NCBI GenBank assembly: GCA_038503035.1
Contig: JAVSML010025187.1
Location: 124,001 to 188,000, forward strand
Source of the DNA: Crocodylus rhombifer
Taxonomy: Eukaryota > Chordata > Crocodylia > Crocodylidae
DNA length: 64,000 nt
Reading direction: 5' to 3'
Shown: piece by piece, positions 25,561 to 37,085 of the stretch
Layout: each line of letters begins with the position of its first letter
Numbering within the stretch: the first letter of the stretch is position 1
Translations under genes and position numbers: made by a program
Notes under the pieces: model-generated
The model's database searches: none
What the model saw: the letters and a program-made list of their open reading frames with translations, nothing else
What the model was told of the DNA's origin: nothing

Positions 25561-28500
25561 AGCAGACAGTGGCGCGCTCACTCCATGTCTCCCCTTCTGT
25601 CATAACAGGATATGCCACGGGTGATGTGATTTGAAAGCCCCTCACTGACATGAAAAGAGTTAGACCAGAGCAGGATGCTGTGGAAAATCCCACCCCAGGT
25701 GCCACCCCAGTCTTGCCCAAAGTATTTTAACCCAGCTTCCCTTTAATCCTGCTACCACAGATCAGACCACAGGCCCATGTAGCCTGGTATCCCTTGTCCT
25801 GCCACCACTGATCAAGTCATCAACCTATTAAAGTGAGTGTCTTGTCCTTGGTGATAGCAAATACCTGACACTGGAGAGGAAGACAACCCTGGCATATAAA
25901 TGTAAATGCCAATCCTAGCCATTTGTGAAATGGCGTACAGAGTGATTATTGACTCCCACCGCTAACGCTTTGAAGCCCATGGATGCCGCATTAGCCGGCA
26001 TAGCTGCAGACATCATTAATAGCCATTAAACCCCCATCCTCTCAAGGCCAGCTGCATTAGTTGTCAGGGTGACTCCCTGAGCTAGCTGGGTCATGCCACA
26101 TCCACCTGTGCATCAGGCTGGAGGGTAGGAGAGCTCCCAGGAGATGACGGAAGGAGGAGCAAGGGCAGCCGCTGACCCATTCACAAGCAGAGATGATGGC
26201 ACCCTCACGCAGCAGCCTCATTGGGCTTATTCAGATTGAGTTTGGCAAGCACCTGTGTCACAGACACACAAGGCGCGATGGAGGACAGAAGAGAGAGAGG
26301 TAATTTACTGCATGAAGTGGCACAGCGTACAGCTCTGCTCAGCTGGGCAAATGCGCCTTCCACCTCAATCACCACCCCCGGCACAGCCAGGGGGCTGGAG
26401 CGGCAGCTGCTAGACTCGGTGTGTACCCCAGGATGGAGAGACCCCAGCACAGTCGGTGCCTGCGAGGGGAGTCTGGAGCTCGCTGACCTGACTGATGGTG
26501 TCTCCTGCACTGGGAAAGGAGCTGGGGAGAGTGTCACACCCCGGTCAGGACACAGCTACTCACACACAGCGCATAGAGCATCAGCCTCTCTCAGACATGT
26601 GCACACACGTGGACCTCTGCATGCCTTAGCCAGCACCGGGCTGCACGCTCACAAATACAGGAGGGTGAAGAGCTAGCAGCCTCAGCATAGAGCTGGGCAG
26701 CAGAACTTGTGGGTCTCAGTACAAGGGCTGCTCCAGTCAGTCTGCAGGAGAGTCATGACCCCTCCCCATCTATAATGACAGGAGGAGGACTCCTCCGGAT
26801 AAAGGACATGCTTACTATCAACCAGCAAGCGCCTCACACTCCCCAGACAGTATTTTCCCCTCCCAGAGTCACAGAGGACCTCAACTTCCACCCTTCCCCT
26901 CTGCTTGGCCCCTGCACCCCCACTTCCACAGGGGGAGCATCCTGTAGATGTCGGTGCACCCACGAGCATCCATATTCCGGCTGAGCAGAGAACCAATGGA
27001 ATCAATTAGGCTGCCTGCTTTTAAATTAATCCACAGACAACATGTTGCAAGCTCTTGTGCCTGGATAATCTGTTATTAACTGCCAAGAAATTAGCTATTT
27101 CCCCCATCCATCCTCCAGGCCTCAGTCCCCTCTTCCCAGAGCTGATTTAACCATCTCTCTCCTTTCACAGAGAAATCAGCTGCTCAAGAGCTGCTCCCTC
27201 CTACTCACCTGCCTGTGGCCTTGCTGAGGTGCAGGACCTCTTGGCTAACAAGGCTTTGGACCAGGGCTGGCGCATGCCCCGTGCCTGCTCCAGGCATGCT
27301 GCAGGCAGATATTGCCACCAGCCGTGGCGTTCCTTCCCTGCCAAATGGGGTCGGACCTTGGCCCTTTTAGCCTCTGTATCTGCAGCTTCGTGAGTGACGC
27401 ACCGGGCCTTAGCAGCTCAAAGAACAAAAGAGTCGGGGTCTGTAGATGAATAGTCTGCATTGGCTTGTCCTGGAGCTCCAGACAGAAGAGTAAATGCCCA
27501 GAGAGACAAGTCAGGATGTAAAGTGAAAACTAGCTAAATGTCGTCCTGTGCAACTTGGAGCGTGATTTAATCTGGCTGATTCCCTGCACTCCCGTGCACT
27601 CACAGATTCCCACTGCCCTCTTTGGTGCCTGAGGGGAAGGCAGAAGGGAAGTTATCCATGGGAGATGCCTATCCTTAAGGAAGGACCCCAGATGGAGCTG
27701 TATCCCCTGTGACCCAGGGTGCCAGGAGAGCCTACGAGATGAATGGCAAGAGGCTGCCAGGACCGGGATCAGGCTCAGACCTTGAAAAGCACATGTTGCT
27801 GGGGCAGGGATCCCCACTTTGTCAGGCAAGGGAGCTGGCCAACGGCAGGCGTTCCCGATCAGATCCATAATTCTCCGCCAGCAAGTGCCGTGCTGCGATT
27901 ACGAGGCATGTTATAGCCCTTGGCTCAAGGTCGTTGGAACAGTCAACAGACTGTAAAAATATGGACACAATTAATCTCGCCTAGAAGAGCTTCGCTGTGA
28001 GAAGACATAGCATGGAGTAGCAGGCGCCAGGCCCCAGTCTCGGGGACTCGTTGCTGTGGCCCGTCTAGCCAGGCTGGCCGACTCAGCAGCAACAACACCT
28101 GGGTGCAACTAGGGACAGCCCCACAATGACAGAAACACATGGCTTTACCTGCTTAGCACTAGCCCTTGGCAGCAGCCCAGGCTGAAGCGGGGCCAATAAT
28201 TGTCTGTGATGACAAAGCCTGACCCAGGCCAGGCTCGGCTTGCTGCTCAGAGCCTAGGGCTGGATGGTAACACCTTTCCCTTCACAGACCAGCTGGGAAA
28301 GGGGGCTGTGAAACCACAGAGATGCAAGGCACACCGAGCCTGAGCTGGTGTTTTCAGGGGAGAACGGTGCCTGTAGGAGCAGGAACTGTACCTTGAAGAG
28401 ATTTAGCTTTTCACAGACAAGAAACTCAAGGGCAGGGGTTGGGAAATAAAACCCAACCAAGCCAAAGTGTTTTTGTCCAAAATGAGATGTTGCTCAGACT

Positions 28501-31500
28501 GGCTCCAGCCCCTAATCCTGTCCCACTGCTGTGTGGCCTGGAGTATCTCTTGCTTGGCTTTGTGTTTTGTGATTGCATATGGGAAAGCAAGGGCATGAGC
28601 ATAGGGAGACAGCATATACGAATGCTAGGATGAGGGATGGGTCCCTGCACATATATGAGGGTACACAACATATGCTGCCATGTGGGGAAGGAAACATATA
28701 AAATAGGGGTGGCCAAGCAGCAGCACACACATGATACACACAGCAGATTAAGGAAGGGACAGGCAGCACAGCAGCAGGTAGAGCAGGGAGCAGAGAGCAG
28801 AGCAGCAGATCAGACAGGGAACACAGCATGGATCAGAGCAGAAGAGCAAAAAGAAGGGGATCCAAGTGGCACCCAGGGGAGGTGCAGGGCTAATTTGGGG
28901 CACATCTGCCAAAAACAGTGCTCCCCCGATTCAGAATAGGTGCATCTGTGAGTGCGCTTTGCAGGGGTGGGTTTAGTTTGCATCACTCCGTGTGTATGCA
29001 TGAGTAGTTGTGTGCTTGTATCAATGCATGGGCACATGCACAGAGGGGGCTGGTGTGTGGGTGGCTGTGTACAATGTGTGAAGGTGGAGGTGGGATTCTG
29101 AGTCCACTGTACACACACATACCCTGTGTGTGCTGTCCAAGCCCAGGCCTGCAGACACACTAGCCCCTTACCTACCAGCTCATTGCCTGAGCAAGCCATT
29201 GCTTTGAAGCCGAAGATGCCCGAAAGAGAGGATCCTGCTGGCTGAAATGCCACGGGGGGTGGGGGATATGCTGTATACAGTGCATGTGGAAGGGAGCATG
29301 CATGGCTGTGTACTGCGTGCATGTGGAGGGTGGGAGGAGAGAGGGAGAGAGTGTGTGCGCGGTGGCAGCGTGTGCTCAGGGTGAGCATTAATGAAAATGC
29401 CAATTGAATCTGCAAATTATCTCCATCAGAAAAATCTGGGATTAATTAAATTTAGAGAGACAAATGCTGGGTGTGTGGCTGAGCTACGGAAGATGCCTTC
29501 CTCAGCTGTGCCGCCAAGTCTGGTAACAACGAGCTCCCGGTGGGACGGGAGAGTGAGGACATGCCTGGTACCTCTTACGTGTGATCTGGTTGCATGTGTG
29601 GAGGGGTGCACGCAGTGTTTAAGCTGAGCTGGCAGCCCCAGTGCTGAAAGCCACCCCTGAGGGCTCCAGCACCTTGGACATAGCATGCGATGTATAAGAC
29701 AAAGATTTCTGGGACCGGGACAGGGACCCAAGAGGAGCAGAGAGTTTGTGGAAGATCAAAGGAGCTGGGCTGGGTGTAAAGGGGATTGATGCTGCACAGT
29801 GACCCCTGCCATGAGTCACATCCATGTGCGGGGGCAGGGCACACTGAGGGTCCTCTGATAGTCTCCCTGGAGGTTCAGGTCAGCCCCTGACATGGGATAT
29901 TTTTCTCCTCAGGAGCTGAGTGGTCAAGTGTCCCCCTTTAACTTAATAGGTAAAGTCCACGGGGCCCAGCAGGGTCAGCACATTCCTGCCACAGAGCCTT
30001 GCTCACCCAGCCAGGAGCAGGCCTATTCCCAGCCCGGGACTGATAAAGGAGCCTCCCCCAGGAGAGATGGCTGTGGATCTCTGGAGGCAGCAGGTCAGGT
30101 GCCTGTGGCACAGCTAAGCCGGCTGTGGGGAGGGAAGAGCAGGCTGGCATAGGAGCAGGGCTGGCACAGCCATCAGCATGGAGCCCTGCAGCTCCAGCCT
30201 GCAGCGGCACTGCTCCCATGGTCCCTGGCCACCGCTTTGGCTGCCGGGGGTGGCCCCCACCCTCCCAGAGGAGCATCCCTCAGGCTGCTGCTCCAGCCTC
30301 CGCAGCCAGTGCTGCCCCAGGCCAGGGCCTTGGCCGTGCTCGTGGTTTGTCACCGCGGGTCGGCCCCGTGCGGAGAGCTCGCGTCCACTTGCATTACACG
30401 CTGCGAACAATTCAATTTGTCACTGGCTCCCTGATTCTAATAACTGTGGGCGCCTGCGGCCCAGCACGGAGCCCAGCTTCGCCGTGACAACCGCAGATTA
30501 ATATTCATAAGCAAAGTCAGCCTCCTTAAAGAATCTCCATGTCAGCGGCTTGCAAGGAGCTCCTGACTCCTCCGCCGCTCTGCACGCCAAGAGATCTTTG
30601 CAAATCTCAGGGCAAAGGGACCGGCCACCTTGCCAGGGGGTAGGGTGGGCACTAGGAGGTGCCTCTGCCCTGCCAAAGGGACTGAACAACCCCCTTGGCT
30701 GCAGCCTCGAGACCATGGGGCCGATCAGCTCTCTACCTTGGCAAAGTCCCCTTCCCTGGGGTACGCTGGCTCCCTGGTCCTGCCAGCTTCTGAGCCCACC
30801 CAGCTGCTGGCTTGTTTGTTCACTCGCTGGATAGCCTTTGGGGTCACCATCCTCTCTCTCCTAGCTTCCCACCTGCACCTGCATCAGGATGCCATCCTTC
30901 TCTCCATCGTATCCTGCAGCAAGTCATCCAGGAGGGCTCAGAGAGGCTGGGGGGCTACTAGGGACAGCAAACCCAGCCCCCACCGCTGCCTGCGGTGTCA
31001 TTCTGCTCAGAAAATCCTATAAGGAGCCAGGGAAGGAATGAAGTGGAATAGGAGGAAGTGCTTGTGGCTTGGTTGGATGTGAACAGAGAGACTTGACTCC
31101 CCTCTCACCTCTGAATAAGAGGGGTGAGACCTGGACCTGACCAGGCTGTACTTGCTTTGTGCAGAGGGAGAGAGTCCTTCGCTGTCCAGGGCTTTCTGTT
31201 TGGCATTCTCCACCAGCACAAAATAAGATTAAGGGCAGAGAAATACCCAGCCCATGAATGCATATCAGTCTTTAATGTAGTTGCTATGAACTGTGCCCGG
31301 CAGGGGGCAGCCATCAACCCTGGAGCACCTAAATTCAAGGGGAGCTGGACTGCCAGCTCCTCCCCTCCCCCGTGCCTCATTTTCCTCCTAGCAGTCACCT
31401 GGGGGCACCATGGGGTGGGTGGACGAGCACTCCTCCTTGCAGTGTGTGCATGCATGCATCCGTGCTCAGGCAGCGGTGGCAGGGGGGTGGCTGCTGCGCT

Positions 31501-31503
31501 AGT
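25561..31503. other. Intergenic, no supported gene
   Basis: No gene was recognised. Several short unique-looking blocks carry homeodomain-type words and could be regulatory: 25960-26060 (CATCATTAATAGCCATTAAAC), 26990-27085, 29385-29465 (GGGATTAATTAAATTTAG) and 30395-30540 (GATTAATATTCATAAGC). G/T-rich imperfect repeats occupy 28970-29360. Confidence 0.4.
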
Positions 31504-31620
31504 GCCAGATGGTGGATGAGATTACAAGAATTTGATTTTCAAATAATCCATAAACCTGGCAGTACTCACGTCCTTCCACATGCATTATCTTGTAATCCCA
31601 GGGAAGGGGATGGTGTAGAG
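31504..31620 (+). mobile_element. Ty3/gypsy-type retrotransposon pol fragment (RNase H end), decayed
   Basis: The plus-strand frame reads W-M-R-LQEFDF-QIIHKPG-STHV followed by PHALSC. In Ty3/gypsy pol the C-terminal part of RNase H typically reads W...LQEFDF.I.HRPG...NADALSR, where the A-D-A-L-S segment carries a conserved Asp. Here that Asp is replaced (HALS), and no other pol domain is recognisable around it. This is a short dead fragment. The family assignment comes from motif memory, not a search. Confidence 0.6.
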
Positions 31621-34212
31621 CACAGAGCCTCATCCTCCCTGTCTGCGAGGGCTCTAACAAGCACCAGTTAATCCCCTTTTTGTTGGCAGGTGCTTACAGG
31701 AAACCTACAAAGGCCCAGCCCCACCACGGCAGGGAACCTGCAAATCAGGAGCACCCAGATACCCATGCCTGCCCCTCAACTGCCTGAAGTATGTCTCTCT
31801 CGTATGCGGCATCCGATGTACCTGGGCACAGGGTTCAACCTGGGGATAGATCCTGGTGCTTCCTGGCATGTGTGGGTGTAGGAGACGGTGCGGGATCCTC
31901 AAAGTGCAGGGCTGGAAGGAGCCTCAGGAGATCACCTAAGCTGGCTTTTTGCAGGTAGGCAGGGTCAAGCTTACCTCGGCTGTTCCTGACAGGTGACGGT
32001 GCAGCCACATCAGCTGGGACAGGAATCTCCATTCCCACTGGAATAAGCTTGGGAGCTCAGCCTAATGTCTGCCAGGTGAATCCAACGAGCCTCCTTCCTT
32101 GGTGAACCCATCTGTGGCCTGGGCACATTCAACTGTGGCATGGCTAATGTTGCAGCTGCCCAGCTACACCTTGTGCTGTCTGAGCCCATCCGACATGCAG
32201 CAGGTCCCTATCTCAGCCACTGGGAGCCCAGGAGTGATGCCTCCCATACAGCCTTGTCTTGGCTGCATCACTCCTTGGGGAATGACTGATACTCAGCACC
32301 CACTGAGTGCTCAGGTGGGTTTTTGCCTGCCTGCTGGGTGACACTGTGGAGACCACCCCCCCTCCAATGGGGGACTGTGACCCAAACCCCACCTCCGAAC
32401 TCTTCAGAAGCCTGGATCTTACCAACACCCAGAACCATTTACTTACCTGGCAGCCTCTGGGCAGCCAGGAAAAATACATAGATGCCACAACCAGCCGTGT
32501 AGAGGCTCCATGACCATCTCCACCATAATCCCAGGCTGTGGGGCCCTGAATCTCCACTTAAAGTGCAGGTGAGCTCAAGCTCACTCAGGACCTGGGAGCA
32601 CTGCCAGTGCCTTCATTAGGTCTCTTCCCAGCTCTACTGCAACAGTGCTTTCACCTGGGGATGGGAGTAGCTGAACAGTGCTTCAAGCTCCTCAGCCCAG
32701 GCAGCAAATCCAGCTGCTAGCCACTCCCAAGCAAGGACACCAGCAGCTCCTATCCTAGCATAAGGCTGTTGATCCAGAGGGTATTTTCCTTACAGGCATC
32801 CCCCTGCACATACACTCGTCCCACCTGCAGCAAATCCCAGTTGAGCTGGGGGGATTTCTCAGGGCCCACCCAGGACACACTGAATCAACTGAAAATACCC
32901 GCTGCCTTGAGGGGGAAAGTGGTTTCCTAGGGGTTGATCCTGACTTTGGGCAGGGCTGCTGAGTAATATAACTACACAGAAAGGGCTGGCAGTCTTATCT
33001 GAGCTGAGCCAGGCCTGTGAAACTCTCCCAGCTTGTCAGGGCTCCAGTCCCAGGGGAAGGAGCCTGGCTGCAGGACTCTCCATCTAACCCATCTGGAGCC
33101 GGTTAGTGGTCATTCCCTCCCATGAACTGAACCTCCCCTGCATGGAAAGAGGAGGTTTCCAGGGCATTCAAGGAAAGTCCTGGTTTTCTCCCTAGCTTCA
33201 GCAGCTTCTCCCTGCCACTGTTTCTATAGGACTGAGGGCTCACATGGGGCACAGTGCAGACCAGTCTGCTCATTTCCTCCTGCCTAGCCTCCCAATCCTG
33301 CTCTGGCAGCTCAGCCTGCTGATATCCGGCCTTTGAGCTCAGGCTGCCCTGGTCCAAAAACCTTCACCCTGTAGGACACAGTGTGGGAGGTTACAGGCCA
33401 ATAGCATAGATGCAACTCGCCCTCAGGAACTGGCAGGCTACACATCAAGTCTAATGCTGAACAGTCCCTGCCCCGAGCCAGCTGACTGCCCCAAGGGTCC
33501 GCTCTCCTGGCCCTATCCTCGACAGGCTGCTCCCGCTGTGCTCCTGGGTTATGGGGTTTGTGCCTGGCTGCAGGGATAAGCCTCTGCATAGCCGATGTAG
33601 TCTGAGAGCAGGCGTCCAGAATGGTAGTTTTGCTGGTCATGCAAAGCCCAGCAACAGGGGAGGCTTTATGACATGATCATGTATAGAGCTGGCACCACGT
33701 TTGCACATGTCTGGTCCCCTGAGGCAGCTGTTTGGTGACACATGTGCATGCTTACACATGGGTGGGGCAAGATCTCCACATGGCCACTGCTCAGATGGGG
33801 TTGGTGAAGAGAAGGAGAGCCCAGGGCCCCTTAGGAACTGACCAGTTTGAGCCCTCTGGGACAAAAGCTTTGGCAGTCATGGGCAGGCATCTCCAGAGAG
33901 GTGCTCTCTCTGCTGAGAGAGATGGGGTGGGGATTGCAAAGGATGAGACAAAGCACAAGCAGAGCGGGACTCAGCCCAGGCCTAGGGTAGCAAAATGGCT
34001 GCAGGTCAGGACCATGATGCACCGGCAAGGCAGCATACAGGAGTGGAGTAGCAGGGGCTGCCAATTGGGGTGGAAGTGCTGCAGGAAGAAATGGGCCTGG
34101 GATGCGAAGGTCAAGGATTTTGCAGGTCTGGACTGATGTTCACTACTAGCTGAGTCCCTAGGCATGACTGCCACTGACACAGGGCTAAAGCGCTCAGAGG
34201 TCCCAGCACAGA
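31621..34212. other. Intergenic, no supported gene
   Basis: No exon or RNA gene was recognised. The phrase GGCTGGAAGGAGCCTCAGGAGATCACCTAAG near 31910-31940 resembles a very short CR1 3' fragment but is too degenerate to bound. Confidence 0.4.
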
Positions 34213-34243
34213 CCCCCCCCCCCCCCCCACACACACACACACC
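34213..34243. repeat. C16 tract joined to (AC)n
   Basis: Sixteen consecutive Cs are followed directly by about seven AC units. Confidence 0.95.
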
Positions 34244-34727
34244 TCCTTCTCCTTGCAGCTCCAAGTCTCCACATTGCCCACAACAACTCCCACAGACCCC
34301 AGGGCACTCACTGCCCATAGCTGCCTTCCAAGGAAAACGCCCGCTGCCTCCTTCAGAAGGATCAGCCCTAAGGTAATCTAACCCCCACGGTCTCATGGCT
34401 CCAGCCTAACTTTAGGAAACCTGCAGTCCTCACAAGTACTCTCATCCATCCACGCACAACTGCCCCCCAAGCCACCCTCAATGCAGCGTTCAATACACAG
34501 CCTCCAGAGACACGCACAAACAGCCCCTCTGCTCTCTGCGGCCCCACAGCCTTGCCTGTCTCTCCCACTGCTTCCCAGAGTCCCAGCCAACTCCAGTGGC
34601 TGGGCAATGGTGAAGGCAGCCCTGTGCAAACCCCTCTTCTGCAGCATGATTGCCCTCTGCGTCCTTTTGGCTGGCTAGGCAGCTTGTCAGCCCTCACTTG
34701 GCCTTTTTTTCCTTCCTCTTGCAGTGA

Positions 34728-35600
34728 ATCATAGAATCACGGAGAAACGGGGCTGGAAGGGACCTCTGGAGGTCATCTGGTTCAGTGGTTTTCAATCTTT
34801 TTTTGGACCAGGACCCATTTGTAAACATCGATGTCCACTCCTGACACAGTGCCCCTGGTTCCCGACCCACTGCCTCCAGCCCCCCACCCTGTGTATGGGG
34901 TGGAGGGAGGTGTGGGTATGGGGGTAGGGGGGTGCCAAGCAGCCCCTGGCAGCCTGGAGCTCTGCCAGCCTGCAAGGGAAAAGCCGTGGCTTCCCACACT
35001 TTTCTCCTTTAAAGAAGAATTCATTTTTAAAGTTTCTTAATCCATTTTTAAAGTTTGTTTGTGACCCACTTTTGGGTCATGACCCACAGGCTGAGAAACA
35101 CTGATCTAGCCCAACCCCCTGCCTGAGACAGGATCATCCCCATCCTAACCAGCCTACATAAGTCCTTGTCCAACCCATGTCCAGGTCATCAACCCTGTTG
35201 CACAACTTGGTGTATGGTGCCTCAAACCACTCAAGGCACCCTAACCTGCCACAGGTAAAGCAGGAGCACTGCAAGGCTTGTTAAAATTCCCTACAGAGAT
35301 CCAGGGGAGAGGGCCATGCCCCACTACAGAAGACGGCAAAACTTCGTAGTCCTGACCAATCTGACCATGGGATAAAATTCCTTCCTGATCCCAAATGTGG
35401 CGATTGGTTTGACCCTAAGTAGAGGGAAAGACCCTCCAGCCAGGAGCCTCCAGGTCTGAGTCCTAGCAGGAGCATTGGCAAAGCCCAGTCAAACTCGTCA
35501 GCCTTGGCTGCAGCCAATACCCACTGCTTCCGAAGAAGGCAAAGCCCCCTCGACACCTGTAGTATCTTGCCCTGACCCTGGCTGGCAAGGTTTCTTATAG
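34728..35600 (-). mobile_element. CR1-derived repeat split by a hAT-like insertion
   Basis: The left piece (34728-34782) reads ATCATAGAATCACGGAG, GGGCTGGAAGGGACCTCTGG, the exact style of a CR1 3' tail. After the inserted element, the sequence resumes at 35104 with ATCTAGCCCAACCCCCTGCC and continues into a block with AAATTCCTTCCTGATCCC near 35375 that is also repeat-like. The reading direction is minus. The distal limit is uncertain. Confidence 0.75.
34783..35103 (+). mobile_element. hAT-like MITE nested in CR1, 321 bp
   Basis: The termini are CAGTGGTTTTCAATC and GGCTGAGAAACACTG (an imperfect inverted repeat). The flanking 8-mers are ATCTGGTT and ATCTAGCC; the CR1 phrase at this point is normally ATCTAGTCCAACC, so they read as an aged 8-bp target-site duplication. 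A subterminal GTGACCCACTTTTGGGTCATGACCCAC block is shared, inverted, with the element at 1-262. There is no coding capacity. Confidence 0.75.
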
Positions 35601-36639
35601 GACAGAACTACTGAGACCCCATGAGCCCCAAGTAGCTAGCCATACTAGTCCAGTCACTGCTATCGGGGGGACAGCCCTGCTACACCGCACTCTCCCACAC
35701 CAGCTTCCCCAGGCTCCTCGAGGCACAAGCCCCACAGGTTATGAGCAGGGTTAGACAACACGGTGGGGGTAAATATTGGCAGCTGAGCTACACTATGGCT
35801 CCCACCCTTCCTGCTGCTGAAGGAGCTGAGCCACTGCTGAGATAACGGCTATATTAAAGCAAAGCTCCATATAGGGGCAGATCTTGCAAGATTTTCTGGT
35901 CAGAGCCTGGCACCTAGTGGCAAGGACAGGGACTGGCTTGCACACAGCTGCCCACAATGAGCTCTTTTTTGGGCACGTTGGGCAGAAATGTGGTTCCATG
36001 ATGAAGCCCCAGGAGCCACAGCCCTGCACATCACACAGGGTGATGTGGGGTCTGGTCCCATGAGTGGAGGCAGCGCAGGGCCCTGGAACCCCAATCCCAG
36101 ACCACAGGCCTGATGGAGGTGACACAGGGTGCCAGAGCCCAATCCTGGTACACAGGACTGGGTGAAGGTGGCTCAGGACTGTGGGGCCCTGATCCTGGCA
36201 CAAGGCTGCATGGGCCCCAAGCCAGACTGAAGATCGGCCTCACGTCACTCATCTGGCCCATGGGGCCAAACAGTTGAACGCTGCTGCCCTAGGCCAAGTA
36301 GAACCAAGGGCTCAAAGGAGAGGATGCCTCCTATTTTCTCACCCACGTTGCTGCCTGAAGTGCCCCTAAGAGTGCCCCTTAGCCCGAAACCAGGGTCTAG
36401 GAGGGCACTCAACAGTTCGCCTTCACAGCTCCCTCCGGTCTCTGCTCTCAAACAGGCCCCTCCTGTGAAAGCTCATCCAACATCTCAACTCATGCAAGCT
36501 GTGCTGAGACCACAGATCATGAAACAGCTCCTGCTGTGCAGGCAACGCACCGCATCGATGGCTAATGCTAATGGGCTGCATTGACCACGTAGAAAAGCAG
36601 TCCAAGGCAGGGCAGCAGCTCACCAATGTGCAGAACCAG

Positions 36640-37085
36640 ATTTTGCGATTAGCACACGGCTCAGACGCCTCATTCCAACCCTTCCAAAAAAAAGTGACCT
36701 TAACAAAAGGATTACTCAGAATTCAAAAGCGAATGGGATTTGTGACCCATTATATTAACGGGGAATGAGGAGAGAGCTGTACAGAGAGTGAGCACTGCTG
36801 ACAGGTCACCAAACCAATTATTAAGTGCTCACAGATCACTAAGCTGGATATACTCGCACATCAAGATAAATTTCTATTTGCCTGCAAATGCAGGACACTA
36901 CCAAAGCTGTCCTTCCCGAGTCGGTCTGCTTTTCTCCGTGCCCATTAAACTTGGATTATTTCTAGTTACTTTGCCCATTAATTCACTTCTCCCACAGGTT
37001 TAATGCTCAGGAATAACATTTGGGAGGGTAAAACCTGAAAGGATAAATGTAGTATGTGCAATTACTTTGATAAATGACAGAGCAC
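36640..37085. other. Repeat-free AT-rich stretch, candidate conserved noncoding element
   Basis: Unique-looking DNA with ACCAATTATTAAGTGC, CCCATTAAACTTGG, CCCATTAATTCACTTC and GATAAATG words, flanked by GC-richer sequence. No frame, repeat end or RNA gene was seen. A regulatory role is inference. Confidence 0.3.
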
